From assembly GCF_028553745.1 (NCBI RefSeq), contig NZ_CP067130.1, forward strand, positions 62,001 to 126,000: a stretch of 64,000 nt of DNA, written 5' to 3'. Under the pieces are notes generated by a model. The model was given only the letters and a program-made list of their open reading frames with translations, searched no databases and was not told the origin of the DNA. A program made the position numbers and the translations under genes. Of this stretch, positions 1-8,447 are shown one piece after another. This DNA is from Paracoccus seriniphilus (lineage in GTDB: Bacteria > Pseudomonadota > Alphaproteobacteria > Rhodobacterales > Rhodobacteraceae). How positions within the stretch are numbered: the stretch's first letter is position 1; every line of letters starts with the position of its first letter.

Positions 1-396
1 CCGCCGGTCGCGCTGGCCGCCATTACCGCCGCGAATGTGGCCGGGTCGAAACCGATGCAGACCGGGCTGCACGCCATGCGTCTGGGGATGCCGCTTTTCG
101 TGCTGCCCTTCATCTTCGTCTATGATCCCGCGCTGATCATGGATGGGACATGGTTGCAGATCTTTGAACGTGTCCTGCTGACCCTGGTGGCAATCTGGGC
201 GATCACCTCGGCCTTCGAGGCCTGGATCTACAAGGTAGGCCAGATCGGCATGCTGAGCCGGGCTGCCTTTGCCCTTGGTGGCGTTCTCATCCTTTTTCCC
301 GAACTGACCACCAGCCTCGCAGGGGCGGGAATTCTGATGGCAGTGATCGTTGTGAATCGCGGGCTCGGGCGCCGCAGAAACGCCGTCAGGGCGTAA
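1..396 (+). CDS. TRAP transporter fused permease, C-terminal end (5' truncated by window edge)
   Basis: An open frame runs from the first base to the stop at 394-396 without a convincing start, so this is the last 131 residues of a longer protein. It opens with PPVALAAITAANVAGS, then a KPMQTGLHAMRLG stretch and a PFIFVYDPALI segment. That order is typical of the C-terminus of the large fused 4TM/12TM TRAP permeases (DctM-like). Several hydrophobic membrane segments follow, and the tail is basic (RGLGRRRNAVRA). The CoA-transferase genes follow after 22 bp, so the transporter probably brings in the acid they activate. The substrate cannot be read from this fragment. Confidence 0.8.
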   Translation, partial: PPVALAAITAANVAGSKPMQTGLHAMRLGMPLFVLPFIFVYDPALIMDGTWLQIFERVLLTLVAIWAITSAFEAWIYKVGQIGMLSRAAFALGGVLILFPELTTSLAGAGILMAVIVVNRGLGRRRNAVRA

Positions 397-418
397 GACA
401 GAAATCAGGAGAAACGAG

Positions 419-1084
419 ATGGACAAGAGTGTGGCCGACCTGGAAACTGCGGTCGCTCCAATCCCCGACGGTGCTTCGGTGATGATCGGAGGCTTCGGAT
501 CTTCAGGTATTCCCCTTGCCTTGATTGATGCGCTGTTGGCGCAGGGTGCCAGCGGCTTGACGGTGATCTCGAACAATGCCGGTGCCGGTGAGACCGGGAT
601 CGCCAAGCTGCTGAAGGCCGGACGCGTGGCAAAGGTTATCTGTTCCTATCCGCGCACCCCCGGTTCGATCTGGTTCGAAAAACGATATCAGACCGGAGAG
701 GTCGAGCTGGAAGTCGTGCCTCAAGGTACATTGGCCGAGCGCATCCGCGCAGCAGGGGCTGGGCTGGGCGGCTTTCTGACTCCGACCGGCTATGGAACCC
801 TGTTGGCAGAGGGCAAGGAGACCCGCGTGATCGGCGGGCGCGGCTATGTTATGGAGTTGCCGCTACACGCGGATTTCGCGCTGCTGCATGCCGAGCGTGC
901 AGACCGGTGGGGCAATCTCGGCTTTCACGCCACAGCGCGCAATTTCAATCCGGTGATGGCGATGGGCGCGCGACATGCGGTGGCCGAGGTGCGGCAGCTT
1001 TGTGCGACCCCGCTTGATCCTGAACATGTGGTGACGCCGGGCATCTTTGTCCAGAGCGTCGTGGAATGCGGAGTGCAGGCATGA
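419..1084 (+). CDS. 3-oxoacid/3-oxoadipate-type CoA-transferase, subunit A
   Basis: This 221-residue protein matches the usual length of the alpha subunit of family I CoA-transferases (ScoA/PcaI/CatI type). It has the glycine-rich VMIGGFGSSGIP segment near residues 20-31, the SNNAG motif, and GGFLTPTGYGT later on, all family marks. The subunit pairs with the next gene to move CoA from a donor such as succinyl-CoA to a carboxylic acid in the cytoplasm. The start ATG at 419 follows a good AGGAGAAACGAG site. The stop overlaps the start of subunit B (ATGA), indicating translational coupling. The acid is unknown; neighbouring TRAP and CitE-like genes suggest a dicarboxylic or branched acid rather than simple acetoacetate. 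Confidence 0.88.
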   Translation: MDKSVADLETAVAPIPDGASVMIGGFGSSGIPLALIDALLAQGASGLTVISNNAGAGETGIAKLLKAGRVAKVICSYPRTPGSIWFEKRYQTGEVELEVVPQGTLAERIRAAGAGLGGFLTPTGYGTLLAEGKETRVIGGRGYVMELPLHADFALLHAERADRWGNLGFHATARNFNPVMAMGARHAVAEVRQLCATPLDPEHVVTPGIFVQSVVECGVQA

Positions 1085-1731
1085 CCGTCATAAATCTGCA
1101 TGCGCTGAGCGATGCCGAACTGGCCGCGCGAGTGGCGCAGGATATTCCCGATGGGTCCTATGTGAATCTGGGGATCGGCAAGCCGACCCATGTCTCGGCC
1201 CATATGCCGGAAGGTCGCGAGGTGATCTATCACTCGGAAAACGGGATTCTGGGCGTGGGGCCGGTGCCCGCCGCGGGCGAGGAAGATCCGGAACTGATTG
1301 ACGCCAGCAAACGCTATGTCACTGCCGCGCCCGGCGCTTCCTATTTTGAACATTCGGACAGTTTTGCCATGATGCGCGGCGGGCATATCGATATTGCCGT
1401 TCTTGGCGCCTATCAGGTGGCCGAAAACGGCGATCTGGCGAACTGGGCGACGCTGGACGAAAGCTATCCGCCTGCGGTCGGCGGGGCGATGGATCTTGTC
1501 GTCGGAGTGCCCCGGATCTTCGTGATGATGCGGCACAGGAATCGTGATGGCACGCCAAAGCTGTTGCAACGCTGCAGCTATCCGCTGACCGGTCTTGGGG
1601 TCGTAAGTCGTGTCTATACCGAACTTGCGGTTCTGGATGTGACGCCGGCCGGCTTCCGCCTTGTCGAACTGACACCAGGCAACCGCCTGGAAGAAGTTCA
1701 GGCGGTGACCGGGGCCAGAATTCTGACCTGA
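1081..1731 (+). CDS. 3-oxoacid/3-oxoadipate-type CoA-transferase, subunit B
   Basis: This 216-residue protein begins at the ATG that overlaps the subunit A stop. An upstream in-frame ATG at 1066 would extend it by five residues and is less likely, because the overlap arrangement is standard for these pairs. It carries YVNLGIGKPTHVS near the N-terminus and the SENGILG motif, whose glutamate is the residue that forms the acyl-CoA thioester intermediate in family I CoA-transferases. PPAVGGAMDLV and a C-terminal LVELTPG also fit. With subunit A it should form the working cytoplasmic enzyme. The specific acid cannot be assigned from sequence alone. Confidence 0.88.
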   Translation: MTVINLHALSDAELAARVAQDIPDGSYVNLGIGKPTHVSAHMPEGREVIYHSENGILGVGPVPAAGEEDPELIDASKRYVTAAPGASYFEHSDSFAMMRGGHIDIAVLGAYQVAENGDLANWATLDESYPPAVGGAMDLVVGVPRIFVMMRHRNRDGTPKLLQRCSYPLTGLGVVSRVYTELAVLDVTPAGFRLVELTPGNRLEEVQAVTGARILT

Positions 1732-1742
1732 AGGACAAGATC

Positions 1743-2630
1743 ATGCCGATACATGAATGCGGCTCGCAGCACCAAATGCCACGTTGGCGGGGGAATGGCA
1801 TGGATCTGAGCTTCCCGCTTTTTGTCTCGGCTGCCCGTCCTGACGCCTTTGCTGCAGCTTGCAGGGCGGGCAGCGATACCGTGGTCATAGACCTTGAGGA
1901 TTCCGTGCCAGCCGACAGCAAGGCGGCGGTGCGGCGCATTCCGCAAAGCGCGATGCCACAGGAACGCTCGGTGTTGCTCTTCCTGCGTGTGAATGGTGTG
2001 GGGACACTCTGGCATCGGGACGATGTGGCCTTTGCGCGCATGTCCGGGGTCGAAGGGGTGTTCCTGCCGAAAAGCGAAAGTGCCGCGCAGATCAACAAAC
2101 TGCGCGCGGCGTTGGGTCCGGGGCAGAAGATCGTCGCGCTGATCGAGACCGTCAAGGGGTTGTCGCGGGCCGAGGAAATCGCCGAGGCGGCCGATCGTCT
2201 GGCCTTTGGTTCAATCGACCTCTCGGAAGATCTGGGCTGCGCGCATACACGTCTGGCCCTGCTGCCCTTGCGCAGCCGCATCGTGCAAGCGGCACGGTTG
2301 GCGGAACGCCCGCCGCCCCTTGATGGTGTCTCGGTGACGGTCACGGATGCGGCCGCCATTGCGGATGATGCAATGCATGCCTGCGAGTTGGGATTTGGCG
2401 GCAAATGTCTGATCCATCCTCGACAGCTGGTGCCGGCGCAGACCGGATTCAGCATTGTGCCACAGGATCTCGATTGGGCGCGCAATGCGCTTGCAGCGGA
2501 AGATGGCGCGCCGCCGGATGTCGCGGATGAGATGCTGCGCTCGCCGGTCGTGGCCCGCGCCAAACGTCTTTTCCTTCGCGCCCAGACAAGGTTGGCCCAG
2601 GCCTCCACAGGAAATGCCGGTGATGCCTGA
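1743..2630 (+). CDS. HpcH/HpaI aldolase / citrate lyase beta (CitE)-like protein
   Basis: This 295-residue frame (276 from the internal ATG at 1800) has the CitE-like order: LFVSAARPDAF near the start, DTVVIDLEDSVP with the metal-binding acid pair, VFLPKSES, the catalytic-type VALIETVKGL, and FGSIDLSEDLG. Relatives cleave malyl-CoA, citramalyl-CoA or related hydroxyacyl-CoA thioesters in the cytoplasm, so it would act after the CoA-transferase upstream. The ATG at 1743 has a good AAGGA site six bases before it, but family members normally start close to MDLSFPLFV, which favours 1800. The C-terminal GKCLIHPRQL is also a family mark. The exact thioester substrate is not determined. Confidence 0.85.
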   Translation: MPIHECGSQHQMPRWRGNGMDLSFPLFVSAARPDAFAAACRAGSDTVVIDLEDSVPADSKAAVRRIPQSAMPQERSVLLFLRVNGVGTLWHRDDVAFARMSGVEGVFLPKSESAAQINKLRAALGPGQKIVALIETVKGLSRAEEIAEAADRLAFGSIDLSEDLGCAHTRLALLPLRSRIVQAARLAERPPPLDGVSVTVTDAAAIADDAMHACELGFGGKCLIHPRQLVPAQTGFSIVPQDLDWARNALAAEDGAPPDVADEMLRSPVVARAKRLFLRAQTRLAQASTGNAGDA

Positions 2631-2684
2631 GGGGCAGCACGGCCTGCCCGACACCAGACAGAGCATCAGGAAAGTGAGATTTGC

Positions 2685-3668
2685 ATGAATGAGCAAAGCC
2701 ATGTCGCAAAACAGGACCGGGCTGCGGCCTTGTGGCCGGGTCTGAAATTGCCCTTGATCGGCGCCCCCATGTTCCTCGCCTCGGGCGTCGAACTGGTGGT
2801 GGCGCAATGCAAGGCGAGGGTCGTCGGTACGTTTCCGGCGCTCAATGCGCGACCTGCCGAGCAACTCGACATCTGGCTGACCGAGATCAAGCGCCGCCTC
2901 GATGCGTATCGGCGCGACAGCGGTGAAGTTCCGGCACCGTTTGGCGTCAATCTGATCGTCAACACATATAACACCCGTCTGGAAGAGGATCTGGCGACCA
3001 TTGTGCGCCATGAGGTGCCGTTGGTCATCACCTCGCTGTCCGCGCCCGACAAGGTGGTCGAAGCGGTGCATGGCTATGGCGGTCTGGTGTTTCATGATGT
3101 CGTCAAGGCGCGTCATGCGCGCCGCGCGGTGGCGGCAGGAGTTGATGGGCTGGTGCTTGTCTGTTCCGGTGCCGGGGGACATGCTGGCACGCTCAGTCCC
3201 TTTGCACTGGTCGAGGAGGTTCGCGAATTTTACGACGGGCCGCTGGCCCTGTCGGGAGCCATCGCAAATGGTCGCGCGATACTCGCGGCGCAGATATTGG
3301 GTTGTGACTTTGCCTATGCCGGGACGGTGTTCATTCCCAGCGAAGAAGCGATCGCGCCCCAGGGCCACAAACAGATGATCATCGGGTCCAACTCGGAAGA
3401 AATTCTGTATACTCCTTTATTTTCAGGTACATATGCAAACTACCTTACGCAAAGCATAGAGGCGGCGGGAGTCGATACGGACGAGGCAAGGCTGGCGCAG
3501 CCGCGCCGGATGGCCGACAAGTCGGCCCCTGATCGTCCCAAGGCATGGTCCCAGGTCTGGAGCGCCGGACAGGCCGTGGCACAATCGCGGAGTGTGGAGC
3601 CGACATCTGTCATCGTGGCACGGCTGGCGCGGGAATATCAGGCGGCCAAATCCGCAATTTGCGGCTGA
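2685..3668 (+). CDS. Nitronate monooxygenase / 2-nitropropane dioxygenase-family flavoprotein
   Basis: This 327-residue TIM-barrel protein begins LKLPLIGAPMFLASG and has the LVCSGAGGHAG phosphate-binding segment near residues 160-170, both typical of FMN-dependent nitronate monooxygenases. The same fold also includes FMN enoyl-reductase-like members, so the reaction is open. It follows the lyase by 54 bp and lies in the same orientation, so it is probably in the same operon. If it is a true nitronate oxidase, the cluster could detoxify an acid such as propionate-3-nitronate and the dehydrogenases could take the semialdehyde. That is inference. No membrane segments or signal peptide are seen. 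Confidence 0.8.
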   Translation: MNEQSHVAKQDRAAALWPGLKLPLIGAPMFLASGVELVVAQCKARVVGTFPALNARPAEQLDIWLTEIKRRLDAYRRDSGEVPAPFGVNLIVNTYNTRLEEDLATIVRHEVPLVITSLSAPDKVVEAVHGYGGLVFHDVVKARHARRAVAAGVDGLVLVCSGAGGHAGTLSPFALVEEVREFYDGPLALSGAIANGRAILAAQILGCDFAYAGTVFIPSEEAIAPQGHKQMIIGSNSEEILYTPLFSGTYANYLTQSIEAAGVDTDEARLAQPRRMADKSAPDRPKAWSQVWSAGQAVAQSRSVEPTSVIVARLAREYQAAKSAICG

Positions 3669-3756
3669 TGGAAGATCCCGACGTTACTGCATCGTTGTCG
3701 GCTCGGCGCGGTCGCGACGCCGAGACCACCCAGTACATATTGTAGTGAAGGACCTC

Positions 3757-5106
3757 ATGACAGTTGCACAAACCCTTGCCAGATTTGCTTCGACCTCAAC
3801 AGTTCAGGACGAGCGGATGCGTAACTTCCTGCGTCTGTCTTTGTTCGACTGGGCGACGGTTGGCATTGCCGGACGGGAGGAACCAGTGGCACGCATTGTC
3901 CGGAGGATGGTGCGGGAAACCGCTGCGGCCTCGTCGGGGGCGACATTGTTTGGAGGTGGTTGCGCCAGCGCCGCGATGGCCGCCCTTGCCAATGGGGCAG
4001 CAAGCCACGCGCTCGACTATGACGACACGCATTTCGGCCATATCGGCCATCCAAGTGTGGCGGTCATTCCTGCCGCGCTTGCTGCTGCTGAGACCGCACA
4101 GGCGGGGGAGAGTGTGTTTCTGGATGCCGTGGCGGTGGGGCTGGAAACTGCTTGCAGGATTGGCGCATGGCTGGGGCGGTCCCATTACGAGGCCGGATTT
4201 CACCAGACCGGAACTTCCGGTGCTTTTGGGGCGACTGCGGCGGCAGGGCGCGCATTCGGCCTTGGTCCCGAGAGGATGGCCGAGGCTCTTCGCCTGACCG
4301 CGTCGCGCGCCGCCGGGTTGAAAAGCCAGTTTGGCACCATGGGAAAGCCGTTGAATGCGGGTTTTGCAGCCGAGGTGGGGATCATCTCGGCCTCGTTGGC
4401 GCGGGCGGGTGCGACCTCTGCGCCGGACGCGCTGGAAGGCGCACAAGGATTCGCGATGACCCATGCTGGCAATGCTGATGCCACGGCGCTAGCGGGACTT
4501 GGGAGTGACTGGGTGTTTCCGCATATCTCATATAAATTCCATGCCTGTTGCCACGGCCTGCATGCAATGCTTGAAGCCGCGCGAAACCTGCGAGCGGAGG
4601 GCCTGATGGCCGATGAAATCGAAAGCGTCACGATCCGCACGCATCCCCGCTGGCTGGCGGTTTGCAATCAGCGAGAACCTGAGACAGGCCTGCAGGCAAA
4701 GTTCAGCTATCGCCTGACCGCAGCGATGATGCTGTCAGGTGTCGATACTGCATCGCTGAAGGTCTATAGCGACGCAACCTGCATGAGGGGTGACCTTATG
4801 GCGCTGCGCGATCTTGTGACGGTCCAACCCGACGACCGCCTGACCGACAGCGAGGCCTGGATATCGGTGGTTGCGGCCGGAAAAACGCTGGAGGCGCATC
4901 ACGATATTCTTGCCGATGTCGACCCTGTCACTGTCCAACAACGTCTGCGCGCCAAGGCGGCGACTCTGCTCGGCTTCAGAAATGCGGGCGATCTTTGGGC
5001 TGTGGTTTCAGAATTGGGATCGGAACAGAAGTCCTTGGTGAGATTTCTGAAGCTGATTGGTTCAGAGACTGGCCGTGTCGGGGCAGATGGGGCATTTGCG
5101 CCCTAG
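3757..5106 (+). CDS. MmgE/PrpD family protein
   Basis: The protein is 449 residues from the ATG at 3757, which sits behind a GAAGGA site. An open frame extends upstream to 3592, but it overlaps the previous gene and lacks family similarity. Family marks include GGGCASAAMAALANGAASHALDYDD near residues 65-90, GHPS, and the FKFHACCHGLH-type segment (here SYKFHACCHGLHA) near residues 265-275. Members of the family are 2-methylcitrate dehydratase, cis-aconitate decarboxylase, and isomerases or epimerases of di- and tricarboxylic acids. Beside a CoA-transferase, a CitE-like lyase and TRAP transporters it probably handles a small polycarboxylic acid. The precise reaction is unknown. Confidence 0.85.
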   Translation: MTVAQTLARFASTSTVQDERMRNFLRLSLFDWATVGIAGREEPVARIVRRMVRETAAASSGATLFGGGCASAAMAALANGAASHALDYDDTHFGHIGHPSVAVIPAALAAAETAQAGESVFLDAVAVGLETACRIGAWLGRSHYEAGFHQTGTSGAFGATAAAGRAFGLGPERMAEALRLTASRAAGLKSQFGTMGKPLNAGFAAEVGIISASLARAGATSAPDALEGAQGFAMTHAGNADATALAGLGSDWVFPHISYKFHACCHGLHAMLEAARNLRAEGLMADEIESVTIRTHPRWLAVCNQREPETGLQAKFSYRLTAAMMLSGVDTASLKVYSDATCMRGDLMALRDLVTVQPDDRLTDSEAWISVVAAGKTLEAHHDILADVDPVTVQQRLRAKAATLLGFRNAGDLWAVVSELGSEQKSLVRFLKLIGSETGRVGADGAFAP

Positions 5107-5585
5107 GACCCCAAAATCCTTCAGGGCCGCTGCCCTGCCTTCAGCGTGAATTTTCGCAGTCCATAGCGGTTGCTGTGCAACCTCTTGATCGGACGGGCGA
5201 TGCAACCGGTCCTCCTGATCTGAATTCCCGCCGTTTTTTGGTTCGCAGAAATAGCGCGCGTTCAGATTGCGGGCTGCTGGCGCGGCGGCAACGCAAGAAC
5301 TGACAATATTTTCCTTGCCGAATGTTATTTATTATGGAGAATGATGAAAGGCCCATGTTTGCGAATGATTCTTGTCGGGGTGCAGAGAAACAGACCCGCT
5401 GAACGGTCTTGTTGGTCTGGTGCGGCGCTGGGGTCATTGGGGACGACAAGTCTATCGTGCTGGCGCGACGGCTTCGAATTTGATCCGGCACCTGGGGGAA
5501 TGTTGGAGGTCGGGCTGCGGGGTCATTGGCCCATGCCCGCCCGCATATCTTCAGTGTCGGAATTACTGTCTGGGAGGAAAGAAAT
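5107..5585 (+). promoter_or_regulatory. Intergenic region (479 bp) with likely promoter for the ADH/TRAP/aldehyde-dehydrogenase block
   Basis: No convincing gene is seen here. It is AT-richer than its neighbours around 5290-5340. A plausible promoter is CTGACA at 5300-5305 with TGTTAT 17 bp downstream at 5323-5328. The start codon of the dehydrogenase lies another 250 bp on, so the leader would be long. Short open frames in the interval have no recognisable products. The region holds an 11-bp exact direct repeat that is listed separately. Confidence 0.45.
5430..5529. repeat. Two copies of GGGGTCATTGG, 89 bp apart
   Basis: The 11-mer GGGGTCATTGG occurs at 5430-5440 and again at 5519-5529, upstream of the alcohol dehydrogenase. 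The flanks are also GC-rich and partly alike. It could be a regulator site repeated in phase (89 bp is about 8.5 helical turns) or chance. Confidence 0.35.
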
Positions 5586-6641
5586 ATGTATTGCCAATGT
5601 CTTCGGGTATTTGGTCAGTCACTTGAGGGGGAGGAGCGACCCGACATGGTTCCGCAGGGGACCGAGGTCATCATCAATGTGACGGCCGCAGGGGTGTGCC
5701 ACACGGATCTGCATATTCGTGAGGGGGGCTTCGATCTTGGGCATGGACGCCGCATGAACTATGCTGAACGTGGCGTTGCGCTTCCGAAGATCGCAGGGCA
5801 CGAGGTGGCGGGTGTCGTTGCTGCGGTTGGGCCGGATGCCGGGCCGGTCGATATGTCAAAAGCATATGTCGTCTATCCTTGGGGCGGCTGCGGTACATGT
5901 GATTTCTGCGCCGCCGGAGAAGAACAGCTTTGCACACAGCCACAGTTTTTGGGCATCCATCGCGATGGAGGCTACGCGACTCAGGTCCGCGTGGCTCATC
6001 CCAGATATCTGTTCGATGCAGGTGATCTGGCTCCGGAAATTGCTGCGCCGCTGGGATGTTCGGGTCTGACCACCTATGCCGCGCTGAAAAAGATATCGTC
6101 CACTTCCGGCACGCATACGCCTGTCCTGATCGGTGGCGGCGGGCTCGGACTGATGTGCCTGCAACTCCTCAAGGCTCAAAAGCTGAAAATGCCTGTGGTC
6201 GTGGATCTTGCTCGCGACAAGCGTGAGGCGGCCTTGGCGGCGGGCGCGGTGGCGGCCATCGATCCAACGGACGCGGATGCCATCGAGCAGGTTCACAGGG
6301 CCTGCGGGGGCGCGCCACTTGCCGTGATTGATTTTGTCGGTGCCGAACAGACAGCCGAATTCGCGATGAATGTGGTTGGCAAAGGCGCGACGATCATCGT
6401 TGTAGGGCTGTTCGGCGGGGCGACACCCTGGGCCATTCCGATGCTGCCGCTGAAATCCGTTACCGTTCGTGGCAGCTATACCGGCTCGTTGTCCGAATTC
6501 GGAGAATTGATGGAATTTGCTCGCAACGGCGCCATCACACCTATTCCGACAAAATCATATCTGCTGACCCAAGCCGACGAGGTGTTGGACCTGCTGGAAA
6601 CGGGAAAAGTGATTGGCCGCGCCATTCTGGCGAATGGTTGA
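5586..6641 (+). CDS. Zinc-dependent alcohol dehydrogenase (MDR family)
   Basis: The 351-residue protein starts at the ATG at 5586, which has a strong GGGAGGAAAG site. An upstream in-frame start at 5526 lacks one. The catalytic zinc site is marked by GVCHTDLHIREGG and GHEVAG, the structural zinc by four cysteines in CGTCDFCAAGEEQLC, and the NAD(P) fold by VLIGGGGLGLMCLQLL. These are the marks of medium-chain alcohol dehydrogenases. It opens the block with the TRAP transporter and aldehyde dehydrogenase, so alcohol to aldehyde to acid oxidation of an imported compound is likely. Cofactor and substrate are not clear. Confidence 0.85.
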   Translation: MYCQCLRVFGQSLEGEERPDMVPQGTEVIINVTAAGVCHTDLHIREGGFDLGHGRRMNYAERGVALPKIAGHEVAGVVAAVGPDAGPVDMSKAYVVYPWGGCGTCDFCAAGEEQLCTQPQFLGIHRDGGYATQVRVAHPRYLFDAGDLAPEIAAPLGCSGLTTYAALKKISSTSGTHTPVLIGGGGLGLMCLQLLKAQKLKMPVVVDLARDKREAALAAGAVAAIDPTDADAIEQVHRACGGAPLAVIDFVGAEQTAEFAMNVVGKGATIIVVGLFGGATPWAIPMLPLKSVTVRGSYTGSLSEFGELMEFARNGAITPIPTKSYLLTQADEVLDLLETGKVIGRAILANG

Positions 6642-6695
6642 CATGTTCTGCGGCCGTCACCGGCCCTGAAATCACGACATGGGAGGAAATATAAA

Positions 6696-7841
6696 ATGAT
6701 GAATTACAAAGCCTTGGCGCTTCTTTCGACAATTCTCTACGCTGCCTTTCCGGGCGATGCGGCACAGGCCGAGACGCTGCGCTATGCGATCGGCTTTCCA
6801 CCTGGCGGTTCCGTGACCGATGGTCTTCATGAGTTCAATGACCGACTGAAAGCGGAAACGGATCTTGAATTGAAGATCTATGAGCTTTCGCTTCTGGATC
6901 TGAAGGAAACACCGCCGGGTGTGCGCGACGGCTTGGCTGATGCGGGCTATATCATCACGCCCTATTACGCAGCCGAATATTCCGAAACAAACCTTCCGGC
7001 AAATATGTCGATGCTGGCAACCGTCGGAACGCCCGCGAAGTCCTCGGGGGCCGTCATGGCCGGCGTGATGACCGAATATGTCATGCTGCATTGCGATGAA
7101 TGCCAACAGCAGTACAAGGCGCAGAACCAGATATTCCTGGGGGCTATCGGCACACCAGAATATGTGCAGCTTTGTACGACGCCGATCCGCAGCATCGAAG
7201 ACCTGAAGGGCAAGAAGATGAGGTCCTCGGTGGACGCGATGGGCCGTTGGGCTGAGAATTTCGGAGCCACCAAGGTTTCGATCCCTGCCAATGATATCTA
7301 CGAAGCCATGTCGCAGGGCGTTGTCGACTGCACGATGTTCTCTGCTCCTGAACTGGGCAATTTCCAGCTGTTCGATGTGACCAAATACATCACGCTCGGT
7401 TTGCCTGGGGGGAGCTTCGCTGGCGTTGGCGCGATGAACGTGAACCTTGATACTTGGCAATCGCTGTCGAAAGAGCAGCGTTCGGAAATGCTGCGGCTGG
7501 CACCTTTCAACGCGGCGGCCATCACCGTCAACTATCACCGCGCCGCCGAGCAGGATATCGAGAAGGCCCGCCAGAACGGCACCGAGATCATCGAGCGGCC
7601 CGAGGCGATGGCCAAGGCGACCGAGGAATTCGTTCGCGATGACGCTGCGGTCATCAAGGCCAGTTTCCAAAACGACTACGGTTTGGAGAATGTCGATGAG
7701 AAATACGATCTTATCGCCGGTCTGATCGAGAAATGGAAAGGTCTGACGGAAGATAGCCATAACGACAAGGATGCAATGACCGAGTTGCTCTGGACCGAGG
7801 TGTTCTCGAAAATGGATGCCGCAACCTATGGCATGAACTGA
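6696..7841 (+). CDS. TRAP transporter periplasmic solute-binding protein (DctP family)
   Basis: The 381-residue protein starts behind GGGAGGAAATATAAA. It has a cleavable signal peptide over about residues 1-25 (hydrophobic LALLSTILYAAF, then AQA). The mature part has the DctP pattern: LRYAIGFPPGG, IEDLKGKKMRSSVDAMGRWAENFGA with the conserved arginine region, and a middle segment WQSLSKEQRSEML. It would catch an organic anion in the periplasm for the two membrane subunits encoded just downstream. Cysteine-containing HCDECQQQ near residue 130 is unusual for the family and may form a disulfide. The ligand is unknown; carboxylate is the family norm. Confidence 0.88.
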   Translation: MMNYKALALLSTILYAAFPGDAAQAETLRYAIGFPPGGSVTDGLHEFNDRLKAETDLELKIYELSLLDLKETPPGVRDGLADAGYIITPYYAAEYSETNLPANMSMLATVGTPAKSSGAVMAGVMTEYVMLHCDECQQQYKAQNQIFLGAIGTPEYVQLCTTPIRSIEDLKGKKMRSSVDAMGRWAENFGATKVSIPANDIYEAMSQGVVDCTMFSAPELGNFQLFDVTKYITLGLPGGSFAGVGAMNVNLDTWQSLSKEQRSEMLRLAPFNAAAITVNYHRAAEQDIEKARQNGTEIIERPEAMAKATEEFVRDDAAVIKASFQNDYGLENVDEKYDLIAGLIEKWKGLTEDSHNDKDAMTELLWTEVFSKMDAATYGMN

Positions 7842-7895
7842 TGGCTGTGGCGGGTCGAAACACCGGCGCGCCACGCTGATATCCAAGAGGCTGCA

Positions 7896-8447
7896 ATGCA
7901 AAAAACAGACAAGCTTCTGCGGGCGATCATCGCGGTTTACGGAGGGATTGGTGCGGTCATCATCTTTTTGATGATGCTGCACATCACGGCCGATGTGATA
8001 AGCAAATTCGTCTTCAATCAACCGCTTCCCGGCACGATTCAGATTGTCTCACAATACTATATGGTTGCCGCAGCATTCCTGCCGCTTGCCATGGTGGAGC
8101 GGCTGACCGGACATATTTCGGTCGAAATTCTCTACAATGTACTTCCGGGCACGCTGCGCGGTATTCTCGCCATGTTTTCAACCGCTTTGGGGGCCGTCGT
8201 TTTTGCGGCCATGGCCTGGGCAAGCTGGGGCGAGGCGGTCAAGAAATATACCATCGGTTCATTCAGCTATGAACAGGGCGTCAAGATAGCCATCTGGCCA
8301 TCCTATTTCATCCTGCCGGCAGGCACAGCCTTGCTGGCGCTGGTGTTCCTGTGGCGGCTCATTGCCTATGTGATGCGCGCCGAGGATCCTTCGGCCCTCA
8401 CTCCGGGACAGGCGCAGGCAAGCAGTGAGGGTGTTTCCATTGACTGA
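7896..8447 (+). CDS. TRAP transporter small permease (DctQ family)
   Basis: This 183-residue protein has four predicted hydrophobic membrane segments (roughly residues 10-32, 48-65, 85-110, 130-155), the size and topology of DctQ subunits. It includes DVISKFVFNQPLPGTIQI and LPLAMVERLTGHISVEI, which resemble the conserved DVxxRxxFxxPxxWxxE and AxxxxxHIxV regions. It lies between the binding protein and the large permease and overlaps the latter by 8 to 23 bases depending on its start, so the three subunits are coexpressed. Confidence 0.86.
   Translation: MQKTDKLLRAIIAVYGGIGAVIIFLMMLHITADVISKFVFNQPLPGTIQIVSQYYMVAAAFLPLAMVERLTGHISVEILYNVLPGTLRGILAMFSTALGAVVFAAMAWASWGEAVKKYTIGSFSYEQGVKIAIWPSYFILPAGTALLALVFLWRLIAYVMRAEDPSALTPGQAQASSEGVSID

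Noticed and set aside
1319..2608. A 429-codon open frame on the minus strand over the CoA-transferase B and lyase genes.
   Set aside because: It lies opposite two well supported genes, is rich in Arg/Ser/Pro as expected of antisense GC-rich frames, and shows no family motif.
6672..8021. A 449-codon minus-strand frame over the TRAP binding protein.
   Set aside because: The plus strand encodes a clear DctP protein with a signal peptide; the antisense frame lacks motifs.
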